Below, piece after piece: positions 55,761 to 63,930 of a stretch of DNA of 64,000 bases. A program made the translations under genes and the position numbers. Origin of the DNA: Staphylococcus sp. IVB6181 (GTDB lineage Bacteria > Bacillota > Bacilli > Staphylococcales > Staphylococcaceae); the NCBI RefSeq assembly GCF_025561445.1, contig NZ_CP095096.1, forward strand, positions 62,001 to 126,000, given 5' to 3'. Position 1 is the first letter of the stretch; each line of letters opens with the position of its first letter. The notes below the pieces were generated by a model. That model ran no database searches. It was not told the DNA's origin and saw only the letters and a program-made list of their open reading frames with translations.

Positions 55761-56237
55761 TTATTTACGTCTGATACCAATTTGACGACCGAGTTCTTTA
55801 GGTTGTTCTAATCCTTCTTTATCTACAAGTTCAGCTTCTTTTTCAATATTTTGTGCGATGTCTTCAGGGAATGGGGCAGGACGTCCTGAATTGGTATCAA
55901 TGCCCATCAACAATACTTCATATGTGGCACAGATATCTTCTGCTTGGTCATATAAAGTCATGAAGACATGAAGACGTTTCGCATCATGGTCAATAAGTTG
56001 TACGGCTACTGTTAAGTCTTCGCCTTTATTGACTTCTTTTTGGTACGTTTCATGATTTTCTAAAGTGAATACAGTGTATTGGCGGCGTTCGATTTCTGAT
56101 TCGCTTAAACCAACGTGTCCCAGGTATGCATCTGTCGCATTACTGAATACGCGGTTGTATTCCGCATCATTCATGTGATTGTTATGATCTAGCCACTCGT
56201 CTTTGACTGTTGTTTGATAAGTGAATAAACGCGTCAT
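55761..56237 (-). CDS. Thioesterase (hotdog fold) of the carnitine operon
   Basis: 158 residues. 4-HBT-type hotdog motif VKDEWLDHNNHMNDAEYNRVFSNA at the N-terminus (Asn-His-Met-Asn). CGGAGGT upstream. Third gene of a three-gene operon with the L-carnitine dehydrogenase-like and BKACE genes, 3 bp from the former. In other bacteria this thioesterase is sometimes fused to carnitine dehydrogenase and probably cleaves betainyl-CoA. Confidence 0.85.
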   Translation of the reverse strand: MTRLFTYQTTVKDEWLDHNNHMNDAEYNRVFSNATDAYLGHVGLSESEIERRQYTVFTLENHETYQKEVNKGEDLTVAVQLIDHDAKRLHVFMTLYDQAEDICATYEVLLMGIDTNSGRPAPFPEDIAQNIEKEAELVDKEGLEQPKELGRQIGIRRK

Positions 56238-56240
56238 AAT

Positions 56241-57209
56241 TTAGACCTCCGTAGATTGAGGTTGGCGTTTTTTCATACCTGGTGTTTCAGTAGGCCAATA
56301 TTCTTCTGCAAGTTTTTTCACTCTTACTAAGAATTCGTTACGTTTTTGGTCAAGTTCTGACATTGTGTAGCCTTGTGAACTTGTTTCGCAGCCTTCTACA
56401 ACTGCATTGTATAAATCAGTAGTAAGTTCTGGTGCTACTAATTTTGTCCATGGTTTTTTCAATGCTGGACCGAATTGTTTTAACATATGACGCATACCGC
56501 CGTTGCCGCCTGCTAAATGGAATGTCATGAATGGACCATATTGTGCATAGCGTAAACCAGCTGCGTGTGTGAAGGCTTTATCAACTTCTTCAGTTGTCGC
56601 AATACCTTCGTTAACAATGTGTAATGATTCGCGCCATAATGCTTCCATCAGACGGTCAGCAATATGTCCTTCGATTTCATTACGGACATGAAGAACATCC
56701 ATACCGATGTCTTCGTACATTTCTTCTGCTTTGACTACAATGTCTTCAGAAGTTTCTTTGCCTGGTACAATTTCAACTAAAGGCAAGATATATACAGGGT
56801 GGAATGGGTGAGCTACAACAAGGCGTTCTGGATGTTTTAAGCCTTCTTGCAGTTCAGTCGGCATAATCCCTGAAGTACTTGAACCGATAATTGCGTCAGG
56901 GCGTGCGTACGTATCGATTTCTTTCAGTACGCTTGCTTTGATTTCTTCTACTTCCGGCACGTTTTCTTGGATTAAGTCTGCATCTTTCACAGCTTCATCC
57001 AAATGCGGTGTGAAAGTAAGATTATCAATAGACGCATTTTCTGCTAGGCCCATTTCTTCTGCGTAAGGCCAATTTTGTTTGATTTGTGCCATCATTGCTT
57101 CTTGTGCGCCTTCGCCTGGATCAGTTGCGATCACTTCGTGACCGTGTGCTAACATACGTGTAATCCAGCCGCTGCCGATGACACCTGTTCCAACTACTGC
57201 AAATTTCAT
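56241..57209 (-). CDS. lcdH: L-carnitine dehydrogenase (3-hydroxyacyl-CoA dehydrogenase family)
   Basis: 322 residues. NAD site VVGTGVIGSGWITRMLAHGH at the N-terminus; conserved SSTSGIMPTELQ, HPFHPVYILPLVEIV (catalytic His-x-x-x) and the C-terminal helical domain, which includes ADRLMEALWRE. AAAGGAGA upstream. It oxidises L-carnitine to 3-dehydrocarnitine. One base separates it from the BKACE gene, so the operon is tightly coupled. Confidence 0.88.
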   Translation of the reverse strand: MKFAVVGTGVIGSGWITRMLAHGHEVIATDPGEGAQEAMMAQIKQNWPYAEEMGLAENASIDNLTFTPHLDEAVKDADLIQENVPEVEEIKASVLKEIDTYARPDAIIGSSTSGIMPTELQEGLKHPERLVVAHPFHPVYILPLVEIVPGKETSEDIVVKAEEMYEDIGMDVLHVRNEIEGHIADRLMEALWRESLHIVNEGIATTEEVDKAFTHAAGLRYAQYGPFMTFHLAGGNGGMRHMLKQFGPALKKPWTKLVAPELTTDLYNAVVEGCETSSQGYTMSELDQKRNEFLVRVKKLAEEYWPTETPGMKKRQPQSTEV

Positions 57210-57210
57210 T

Positions 57211-58098
57211 TTACTGGTCTCCTTTAGGTTGTTTTAAGTTATATTTTTCACGTGCTTCTTGCGGTGTCATAGGTTCCATATCGATACCTTTTAAGATTTC
57301 AACCGCTTTTTCCACTAATTCTTCGTTTGTCGCTTTAACACCTTTTGATAAGTAGATGTTATCTTCTAAGCCGACACGTACGTTGCCGCCGCGTTTAGCT
57401 GCTTCTTCAACTGTAGGCAGCTGCATTTTACCGATACCGAATGCTGACCAATGCGCATTTTCTGGTAAACGTGTTTTGAAGTATTCGATTGTTTCTGCAT
57501 CATTATCTGCACCCCATGGAATACCTAGGCAGAATTGATACATAGGTTCGCCTTCGATTAAACCTTCTGAAACTAATTGGTTCGCAAAACGGATATGTCC
57601 GCTATCGAAACATTCTAATTCAGGTTTAACACCTGCATCTTTGATTAATTGAGCTTGACGGCGCAACCAATCTGTCGGGCTGATATAAACCATATCTCCG
57701 AAGTTGACACTGCCGCAATCTAGTGTACAAATTTCTGGAAGTAGTTCGCCTACCGGCTCATGACGTTCATCTGGAGTTTGGATATCTGAACCCTCGCCTG
57801 CTTGGTAAGGGTTTTGCATATTCGGGATGAAGTCGCCGCCTCCGCCTGCAGTAATATTAATAACAATGTCTTCATCTGCTTCGCGGATTAAACGAACAGC
57901 TTCTCTATATAATTCTACGTCGTGACTTACGCCGCCTGTTTCTGGATCTCTTGCGTGAATATGTGCAACTGTTGCACCTGCACGTGCACATTTAATTGCA
58001 GAATCCGCAATTTCTTGAGGCGTTACGGGTACGTTTTTGTTTTTTTCTGTAGTATCGCCAGCACCTGTAATTGCTGCTGTAATCATAACTTTTTTCAT
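57211..58098 (-). CDS. Beta-keto acid cleavage enzyme (BKACE), probably for dehydrocarnitine
   Basis: 295 residues from the ATG at 58098, 10 bp behind GGAGGG; a GTG two codons earlier is also possible. The family's zinc site is seen as HIHARDPETGG, with the base in GGGGDF and other motifs such as PELECFDSGHIRFA. BKACE enzymes transfer the acyl part of a beta-keto acid to acetyl-CoA; for dehydrocarnitine the products are acetoacetate and betainyl-CoA. The two partner genes make this the likely substrate. No transporter for carnitine is nearby. Confidence 0.87.
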   Translation of the reverse strand: MKKVMITAAITGAGDTTEKNKNVPVTPQEIADSAIKCARAGATVAHIHARDPETGGVSHDVELYREAVRLIREADEDIVINITAGGGGDFIPNMQNPYQAGEGSDIQTPDERHEPVGELLPEICTLDCGSVNFGDMVYISPTDWLRRQAQLIKDAGVKPELECFDSGHIRFANQLVSEGLIEGEPMYQFCLGIPWGADNDAETIEYFKTRLPENAHWSAFGIGKMQLPTVEEAAKRGGNVRVGLEDNIYLSKGVKATNEELVEKAVEILKGIDMEPMTPQEAREKYNLKQPKGDQ

Positions 58099-58201
58099 TG
58101 ACACGATTCCCTCCGAGTTTTTTATTTTTTTCGAGTGGTCATTTCTTCAACGTTGATTAGTGTACCAACTAGACGGTTTTATTTCAACCCTATTGCTTAA
58201 G

Positions 58202-58241
58202 AAAAATAAAAAAAGAAGGACTCTTTCTTTGAGAGCCCTTC
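58202..58241 (-). terminator. Terminator behind the TetR gene
   Basis: On the minus strand, GAAGGGCTC and GAGTCCTTC, followed by TTTTTTTATTTTTC. Confidence 0.75.
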
Positions 58242-58265
58242 ATGACAAGGATTAAACCGATTTTT

Positions 58266-58796
58266 TTATTTTGAACTTAATGCTTTCAGACGATCTAAAA
58301 CAGCTTCGCGCATCTCGTCATCGATAGATGTTAGACCGAAAATATCAGAAAGCCATAGACCATCGACAGCTAAACGATAAATTGTTGCGTCTACCGGATC
58401 TAAACCATCTGCTTGTATATGGTCTTGCCATTCTTGATAGGTTGCTTGCAGCGGCGCAAGCAAATTACGATCGTTGCCTTGTGCTGCTAAGATAGCTGAA
58501 GTTACAGCTTTGTTTTCTTTACGATGTTTGCGTGTCGCTTCGATAAATGCTTGAAGCCATTTGCCTTGCTGGTCTCCATCAACATAACTTCTGACATTCT
58601 CTCGATAGAGTTCATTCGCATGATCGACTAAACCTTGAATCAAAGCTTGTTTGTTATTGAAATGATATAATAATCCGCCTTTGCTGACTTCGGCACGCTG
58701 TGCCACTGCATCTAACGTTAAGGCACTCACACCTCGTTCATTAACTATATCGGCTGCTGCACGTAATAACATATCTCGTTTTTGATGCTTCGCCAT
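58266..58796 (-). CDS. TetR-family regulator, likely of the carnitine operon
   Basis: 176 residues with an N-terminal TetR HTH (about 8-52, TLDAVAQRAEVSKGGLLYHFNNKQ, in parts) and a ligand domain that holds LAVDGLWLSDIFGL. GCGGTGAA upstream of the ATG. It is upstream of and co-directional with the carnitine-degradation genes, ends in its own terminator, and so is transcribed as its own unit. Confidence 0.85.
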   Translation of the reverse strand: MAKHQKRDMLLRAAADIVNERGVSALTLDAVAQRAEVSKGGLLYHFNNKQALIQGLVDHANELYRENVRSYVDGDQQGKWLQAFIEATRKHRKENKAVTSAILAAQGNDRNLLAPLQATYQEWQDHIQADGLDPVDATIYRLAVDGLWLSDIFGLTSIDDEMREAVLDRLKALSSK

Positions 58797-58881
58797 AATT
58801 TCACCGCTTTCTATTTTGATGGGTCATTTACATGTCGTTATTATTTATTTTAGCTTACTTCGTCAGAGAGACAAGTTAAAC

Positions 58882-59640
58882 CTAAAAGAGTAATTGGATA
58901 ACTGCGAGGATAATGAGCAGACTGATAATCCATTTCTGTACAAAATTCGGCAGTTTGCGGCCGACCATTAAACCAATCGGTGCGAAACAGACACTGCCGA
59001 TAATTAAGAACATCGCATTGCCTAAAGGTACATATCCTTGAACCAGTTTGACTAAAAAGGCACCGATAGAAGAAATGAAGGCTATGACTATACTGTTTGC
59101 GACTACCGTATTCATAGGCAATTTAAATAAAGCCAGTAAGACAGGAATGATAATGCATGCACCGCCGGCACCGACAATACCTGATACAACACCGATACAT
59201 AATCCGACAATCATCAGTAAATAAGGATTGAAATGAATATTGGCTTCTGCACGAGGCTGGACTTTAATAACCATTAAGACTAAAGCGAGCAAAGCAATAC
59301 AGATATACACACCATTGATGACAGGCGTAGTCAAAAGGTTGGTGAAGATTGCGCCGATTACACTGCCTGTAATCATACCGCCGCCCATATAAAAGACAAG
59401 AGAAGGATGAAATTCAGGTTTGCGTATCGCACTTAATGAACCGCTCAATGTACTGAATAGTACTTGGCTTGAAGTTAAACCGGATGCGATATATGCACTA
59501 TACTCCGGTGTACCGAACAACGGCGGAAGCAATAATATAGCAGGATAGATAATGATCGCACCGCCGATACCTGCAAGTCCTGATATAAATCCGCCGAACA
59601 CACCAATCAATAGCATTAACACTACATGAATTAAAGTCAT
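58882..59640 (-). CDS. TauE/SafE (TSUP) family permease
   Basis: 252 residues from the ATG at 59640 (AGAGG 9 bp upstream; an earlier start at 59694 lacks a ribosome site, and the paralogue at 62764 has the same 252-residue length). Eight helices; the two TSUP repeats GGFISGLAGIGGAIIIYPA and GVVSGIVGAGGACIIIPVLL are clear. The family exports sulfite, sulfolactate or related organosulfur anions. Closely related to the gene at 62764 (Cst locus). Confidence 0.87.
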   Translation of the reverse strand: MTLIHVVLMLLIGVFGGFISGLAGIGGAIIIYPAILLLPPLFGTPEYSAYIASGLTSSQVLFSTLSGSLSAIRKPEFHPSLVFYMGGGMITGSVIGAIFTNLLTTPVINGVYICIALLALVLMVIKVQPRAEANIHFNPYLLMIVGLCIGVVSGIVGAGGACIIIPVLLALFKLPMNTVVANSIVIAFISSIGAFLVKLVQGYVPLGNAMFLIIGSVCFAPIGLMVGRKLPNFVQKWIISLLIILAVIQLLF

Positions 59641-59932
59641 CGCTGCCAACCTCTGCACACCATTTTCATCATACGCCTCCAACAATCTCTTCATTCTTAC
59701 ATAAATTCAAGTCATTATGCAGTAACAATTTAATTATAGAGTAAAAGGTCAAATCCGAACAAACGTGTCGACATTACACACACTGACCTTGAACCAAAAG
59801 AGAACTTACAATTCTGTCACTTCATGTCATATCAAATCACTACTTTTAAAAAAGATACTGGTAGTATAAGGCACAGGGTTGAAACACCAGCCCTTTAATT
59901 TTAAAGAGAAAAGTGTGAGGAGCAGAAAGATT

Positions 59933-60955
59933 TTGAAACAAATAACAAAAAGAATTGATGAGTTAGACTACTTACGAGGCTTTGCGCTGTTAGGTATTAT
60001 TTTAGTGAATGTATACGCAATTATGCATGTCATCCCAGATTTTTCACAAGCAGATATTGCCTATCAAAAGTTTCTAGATATTTTTATTGAGAATAAGTTT
60101 TTTGCGATATTTACGTTCCTATTTGGTATAGGCTTTTATATTTTCATGAATCGCGCAGCACAAAAGAATAAACATCCATATATAGTCTATATACGACGTA
60201 TAGTATTACTGGGAATTTTCGGTTATTTTCATATGCAATTGCAGCCAGGAGAAGCATTACTGATCTATGCGGTATTCGGCGTTATATTAATCCCATTCTA
60301 TCGTTTCAATCGCTATTTCAACTTAGTATCAGGATTGCTGCTGCTTTTAGCCTGTGTTGTAATCGGAGATAAATTAATAATGGCGCTCGCGTATTTCATA
60401 TTAGGTTTAGCAACGGCACAATTTCAACTCATTCATAAGTTTCAAACCTTGCGCAAACAATGGGCGCTGTTGACTGCACTCTTTTTCGCATTTGCGATAG
60501 GGGCGCTGATCACATTGGAATATTATTACGTACTGCCTAGCTTTGATTTATATAAAGCAGCCGGCGGTACACAATTGCAACAGTATCCAGAATTATGGAA
60601 TGCATTCCACCATGCGATTGTCGCGACTTCTCCTTTATTGACGGGATTCTATGTACTATTCCTCCTGACTGTACTGAACACCCGAAAAGGCAGAAAACTC
60701 TTAAGCCCGCTTAAGTATTATGGACGGATGGCATTAACGAATTATATTGGACAGACTTTATTCCTTTATGCAGCAGGGCATTTGTTCTTCAGCCAAGGTA
60801 TTCACTTAATACACACATTGATTTTATGTCTCATGATTTATTGCATCCAAATTGTCTTCAGTGTGGTTTGGCTGAAGTACTTCACACTTGGACCTTTAGA
60901 ATATATTTGGAAACTTGGTACTTACCTTAAGCCAATACGATTAATAAAGAAATAA
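59933..60955 (+). CDS. DUF418/YeiB-like membrane protein
   Basis: 340 residues from the TTG at 59933, which has GTGAGGAG 10 bp upstream; a TTG at 59879 (358 residues) is the alternative. The family pattern is DELDYLRGFALLGIILVNVYA at the N-terminus, then FSFLFGxGF-like FTFLFGIGFYIFM and the C-terminal GRMALTNYIGQTLF. Nine to ten helices. Acyltransferase-related fold; substrate unknown. Confidence 0.82.
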   Translation: MKQITKRIDELDYLRGFALLGIILVNVYAIMHVIPDFSQADIAYQKFLDIFIENKFFAIFTFLFGIGFYIFMNRAAQKNKHPYIVYIRRIVLLGIFGYFHMQLQPGEALLIYAVFGVILIPFYRFNRYFNLVSGLLLLLACVVIGDKLIMALAYFILGLATAQFQLIHKFQTLRKQWALLTALFFAFAIGALITLEYYYVLPSFDLYKAAGGTQLQQYPELWNAFHHAIVATSPLLTGFYVLFLLTVLNTRKGRKLLSPLKYYGRMALTNYIGQTLFLYAAGHLFFSQGIHLIHTLILCLMIYCIQIVFSVVWLKYFTLGPLEYIWKLGTYLKPIRLIKK

Positions 60956-60963
60956 GCTGATTG

Positions 60964-61002
60964 AAAACACCTTGAATTGTAGCGGTTCAAGGTGTTTTTT
61001 TC
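60964..61002. terminator. Bidirectional terminator
   Basis: AAAACACCTTGAA / TTCAAGGTGTTTT perfect stem with a T tail, between convergent genes. Confidence 0.85.
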
Positions 61003-61004
61003 GA

Positions 61005-61550
61005 TTACTGGCTGATTTTAAAATACGGTCGGACGATTTGAACAATTTCATCAGTTTTATTGAGATAATCCACATCTTTTTTCATGGCTATTTCAATCAT
61101 GATGCCTAACACTGCATTTGATAAGAAAGTAAGAATCGTCGAGGTAGAGATACATTGCTGTTGAAGATAGGCATGATTGAGGTAGCTTTGCATCATTTGA
61201 ATGAGCGAAGTTTCAATTCGCTTTAAAAATAAACGAGAGATGGAGCTTTTATATAACAAGACAAATTTTTCATGATGCTCATAAATAAACTGAAACCCAA
61301 TTTCTATATTTGCTTTGAAGCTGTGTTTTCCATAATCCGAAGTTGCTGCTTGAAAGTCAGTGATATAGTCTTCAATCAGCTGTTCAATCACTTCGAATTT
61401 GTTGCTGAAGTGGTCATAGAATGTACGTCTTCCTATTTGGCATGAATCACAAATGTCTGTAACTGATAGCTGTTCGATAGATTGATGTTTTAGTAGTTCT
61501 AATAACGTTTCTTTAATAGTTTTCTTAGTTTTCATTGAACGCGCGTCCAT
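61005..61550 (-). CDS. TetR-family regulator
   Basis: 181 residues: HTH (about 10-55, SVTDICDSCQIGRRTFYDHFSNK) and a C-terminal helical domain of the DhaS/TetR_C type. AGAGGTGAA before the ATG. Divergent from the dehydrogenase at 61684, with a 10-bp palindrome between them. Confidence 0.85.
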   Translation of the reverse strand: MDARSMKTKKTIKETLLELLKHQSIEQLSVTDICDSCQIGRRTFYDHFSNKFEVIEQLIEDYITDFQAATSDYGKHSFKANIEIGFQFIYEHHEKFVLLYKSSISRLFLKRIETSLIQMMQSYLNHAYLQQQCISTSTILTFLSNAVLGIMIEIAMKKDVDYLNKTDEIVQIVRPYFKISQ

Positions 61551-61577
61551 AATTCACCTCTTGCCGCACAGATTTCA

Positions 61578-61587
61578 CACATATGTG
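61578..61587. promoter_or_regulatory. Candidate TetR operator
   Basis: CACATATGTG palindrome (longer imperfect form TCACACATATGTGCGA) 28 bp before the TetR start and 97 bp before the dehydrogenase gene. Confidence 0.5.
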
Positions 61588-61683
61588 CGATAAAAATAAG
61601 TGTTATCATTTTATTAATATCATCTTACGTGTTTTCTTTACTATACTCATATCAAATCAAGCTAATCAAGGAGGATGTTTAAA

Positions 61684-62706
61684 ATGAAAGCAGCAGTTTG
61701 GTATGGGGAAAAGGACTTGCGCGTAGAAGAAAGAAAGCTTAAGGATTTAAAACCAGAAGATGTAAAGGTGAAGGTCGCATGGGCTGGAATATGTGGTTCT
61801 GATTTACACGCATATTTACATCCGGATGCAGTACCGATTGATCGCGAACGTACATTAGGGCATGAATTTTCAGGGATTATTGAAGAAGTCGGTTCAGAAG
61901 TTAAGGATTTAAAGCCTGGGGACCGAGTATGTATTTATCCGATGTTATTTAATGAACCTGATAATGCAATGACTGAACGTTTTATTACCTTAGATGCAGT
62001 CGGTGCACAAATGGATGGCGGTTTTGCGGAATATGCGGTTATGCCTAAAAAGGCAGTATTTAAAATTCCAGACAACTTGCCTTTAGATCTTGCAGCTATG
62101 GTAGAACCTGCGGCAGTGTCTTATCAAGGTGTTGAAGATGCAGGTGTAAAAACAGGGGACGATGTAGTTGTATATGGAGTAGGACCTATCGGTTTATTTG
62201 CAATTGCTGCCGCAAAAGCTAAGGGTGCAAAGCGTGTTATCGCAGTAGATATTAATGCAGCACGCTTAAAAATCGCTAGAGAAATGGGCGCCGATGAAAT
62301 TATCAATTCAAGTGAAGTCGACCCAGTTCAACTTATTCATACAATGATACCTGACGGTGCGGATGTGACGATTGAAGCGGCAGGTGTAGAAAGTGCATTT
62401 AAACAAGCGGCACATTCAACTAAAATCCGCGGTGTTATGATGATTGTCAGTTTCTATACGAACACATTAGATATCAGTATCCCGGAGAGTATTTTATTTA
62501 CAGGAATTCAAGTGATGGGATCAGTCGGCTATACAAAGGAAACGTATGATAATGTTATTGATGCACTCGCAAGCAGACAGTTAGCAGCAGAACCGATGAT
62601 GACACATCGTACTACTTTAGAACACATTACAGAGGACGGAATTGAATTGCTTTTAAATGACCCGACACAAGCTAAAGTATTGATAAGTATAAGCGGTATA
62701 AAATAA
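61684..62706 (+). CDS. Zinc-dependent 2,3-butanediol dehydrogenase-like enzyme
   Basis: 340 residues from the ATG at 61684 (AAGGAGG 8 bp upstream; an earlier ATG at 61675 overlaps it). Medium-chain dehydrogenase: catalytic zinc ligands in GICGSDLH, TLGHEF and VEPAAVS, and NAD site GVGPIGLFAIAAAKAKGA. The structural-zinc loop has no cysteines (PMLFNEPDNAMTERF). As I recall it, the staphylococcal butanediol dehydrogenase also lacks them. A sorbitol/galactitol-phosphate role cannot be excluded. Probably controlled by the divergent TetR. Confidence 0.8.
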   Translation: MKAAVWYGEKDLRVEERKLKDLKPEDVKVKVAWAGICGSDLHAYLHPDAVPIDRERTLGHEFSGIIEEVGSEVKDLKPGDRVCIYPMLFNEPDNAMTERFITLDAVGAQMDGGFAEYAVMPKKAVFKIPDNLPLDLAAMVEPAAVSYQGVEDAGVKTGDDVVVYGVGPIGLFAIAAAKAKGAKRVIAVDINAARLKIAREMGADEIINSSEVDPVQLIHTMIPDGADVTIEAAGVESAFKQAAHSTKIRGVMMIVSFYTNTLDISIPESILFTGIQVMGSVGYTKETYDNVIDALASRQLAAEPMMTHRTTLEHITEDGIELLLNDPTQAKVLISISGIK

Positions 62707-62724
62707 TAAATGTCATAAGAAACA

Positions 62725-62767
62725 AAAATGCCAAGTCTTCAAATTGATTGAACGACTTGGCATTTAA
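62725..62767. terminator. Bidirectional terminator
   Basis: AAATGCCAAGTC / GACTTGGCATTT perfect stem, 16-base loop, between convergent genes. Confidence 0.85.
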
Positions 62768-63522
62768 GCTATGAGTTGGATTATCGCAAAGATAATTAAA
62801 ATACCGATAATCCACTTTTGAGCACTATTCGGCAATCTCTTTCCAATCATTAAACCAATCGGTGCGAAGATAATACTGCCTATCATCATAGGTATCACAC
62901 TCTCAATAGGAATATAACCTTGAACGAATTTGATAATGAAAGATCCAATTGAAGAGATAAATGCAATGACAATACTATTTGTCACTACGGTATTCATTGG
63001 TAGTTTAAAGATAACCAGTAAAACCGGAATAATAATAAACGCACCTCCAGCACCTACAATGCCGGAAATCAATCCAATCACTAATCCAAACACTATTAAT
63101 AAACTGCGATTTAAGTGCGGCTTTTCTTGTTTAGGCTTCGCTTTAATGATGAGTAAGACCAAAGCAAGCAAAGCTACAAAAATATAGACGCTATTTACAA
63201 AAGCTGCATTGAATAAGTTTGCTGACAAAGCTCCGATGGTACTACCTGCTAACATACTGACACCCATAAAACTAATCAATTGTGCATTGAATTCAGAACT
63301 GTTCTTTGCTTTCCATGAGCCGCTCATCGTACTAAAGAAGACTTGACTAGACGCTAGACCTGATGCGAGATAAGGCGTATAACTTTCCATCCCGAATAGG
63401 GGTGGTAGTATTAATACAGCAGGATAAATAATAATAGCGCCTCCTCTACCTGCAATACCAGCCAACAGGCCTCCAAATCCTCCGATTAGCAGCATCACAA
63501 TAACGAGAGTAAAGAACGCCAT
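62764..63522 (-). CDS. tauE: TauE/SafE (TSUP) family permease of the Cst locus
   Basis: 252 residues with the two TSUP repeats (GGLLAGIAGRGGAIIIYPA and GLISGIVGAGGAFIIIPVLL). In S. aureus a tauE gene follows cstR and exports sulfite/thiosulfate-type products from sulfide detoxification. Here its ATG overlaps the cstR stop by one base (TAATG), the same arrangement. Closely related to the gene at 58882. Confidence 0.87.
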   Translation of the reverse strand: MAFFTLVIVMLLIGGFGGLLAGIAGRGGAIIIYPAVLILPPLFGMESYTPYLASGLASSQVFFSTMSGSWKAKNSSEFNAQLISFMGVSMLAGSTIGALSANLFNAAFVNSVYIFVALLALVLLIIKAKPKQEKPHLNRSLLIVFGLVIGLISGIVGAGGAFIIIPVLLVIFKLPMNTVVTNSIVIAFISSIGSFIIKFVQGYIPIESVIPMMIGSIIFAPIGLMIGKRLPNSAQKWIIGILIIFAIIQLIA

Positions 63523-63644
63523 TACTTACTTTTCACTAACAAATTAATCGCTTCTTCAATCATCTCTTGAGAATCTTCGTTGTTATCTTCAGCTAGTTTG
63601 ACACATTCTACTAAATTTTCGCTTAATACAATTGCCATCAACCG
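63522..63644 (-). pseudogene. cstR: C-terminal remnant of the persulfide-sensing repressor CstR
   Basis: 40 codons reading RLMAIVLSENLVECVK, AEDNNEDSQEM, EEAINLLVKSK and a TAA that overlaps the tauE start. This is the C-terminal half of CstR (CsoR family) with its second redox Cys in ECVK; the N-terminal half, with the first Cys and most of the DNA-binding surface, is missing. At 63645 the sequence changes to the cstA remnant on the other strand. An ATG at the third codon could still start a 38-residue fragment, but without a function. Confidence 0.85.
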
Positions 63645-63893
63645 CTATCTAAAATGAATATGTTCGGTTTAGGCAATATTATGATGCGTTACATCATGAA
63701 AAAGAAAAATGTGGCGACCTTGCCATCGTTGATAGATCAAGCGATAGAACAAGATATTCAATTGATAGCGTGCACAATGAGCATGGATGTCATGGGCATT
63801 GAAAAAGAAGAATTACGTGACGAAGTGTCATACGGCGGTGTAGGCAGCTATATCGGTGACACACAAAACGCAAGCCATAACTTATTTATCTAA
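63645..63893 (+). pseudogene. cstA: C-terminal remnant of a DsrE-like sulfur-transfer protein (cstA region)
   Basis: Reads LSKMNMFGLGNIMMRYIMKKKN, in two parts, then LIACTMSMDVMGIEKEEL and VSYGGVGSYIGDTQNASHNLFI, which matches the C-terminal end of DsrE/DsrF/DrsH-like domains, with the conserved Cys in IACTMSMD. In the staphylococcal cst operon such a domain belongs to CstA or a neighbour; the N-terminal part is gone. No ribosome site precedes the ATG at 63654. The next gene starts 37 bp later. Confidence 0.8.
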
Positions 63894-63930
63894 AGAGAGA
63901 CAAAACACAAATAAGTAAAGGAGTTTTAGA

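Noticed and set aside
61900..62030. Loss of structural-zinc cysteines in the dehydrogenase as a strain-specific defect
   Set aside because: The staphylococcal butanediol dehydrogenase I recall also lacks these cysteines, so it looks like a subfamily trait.
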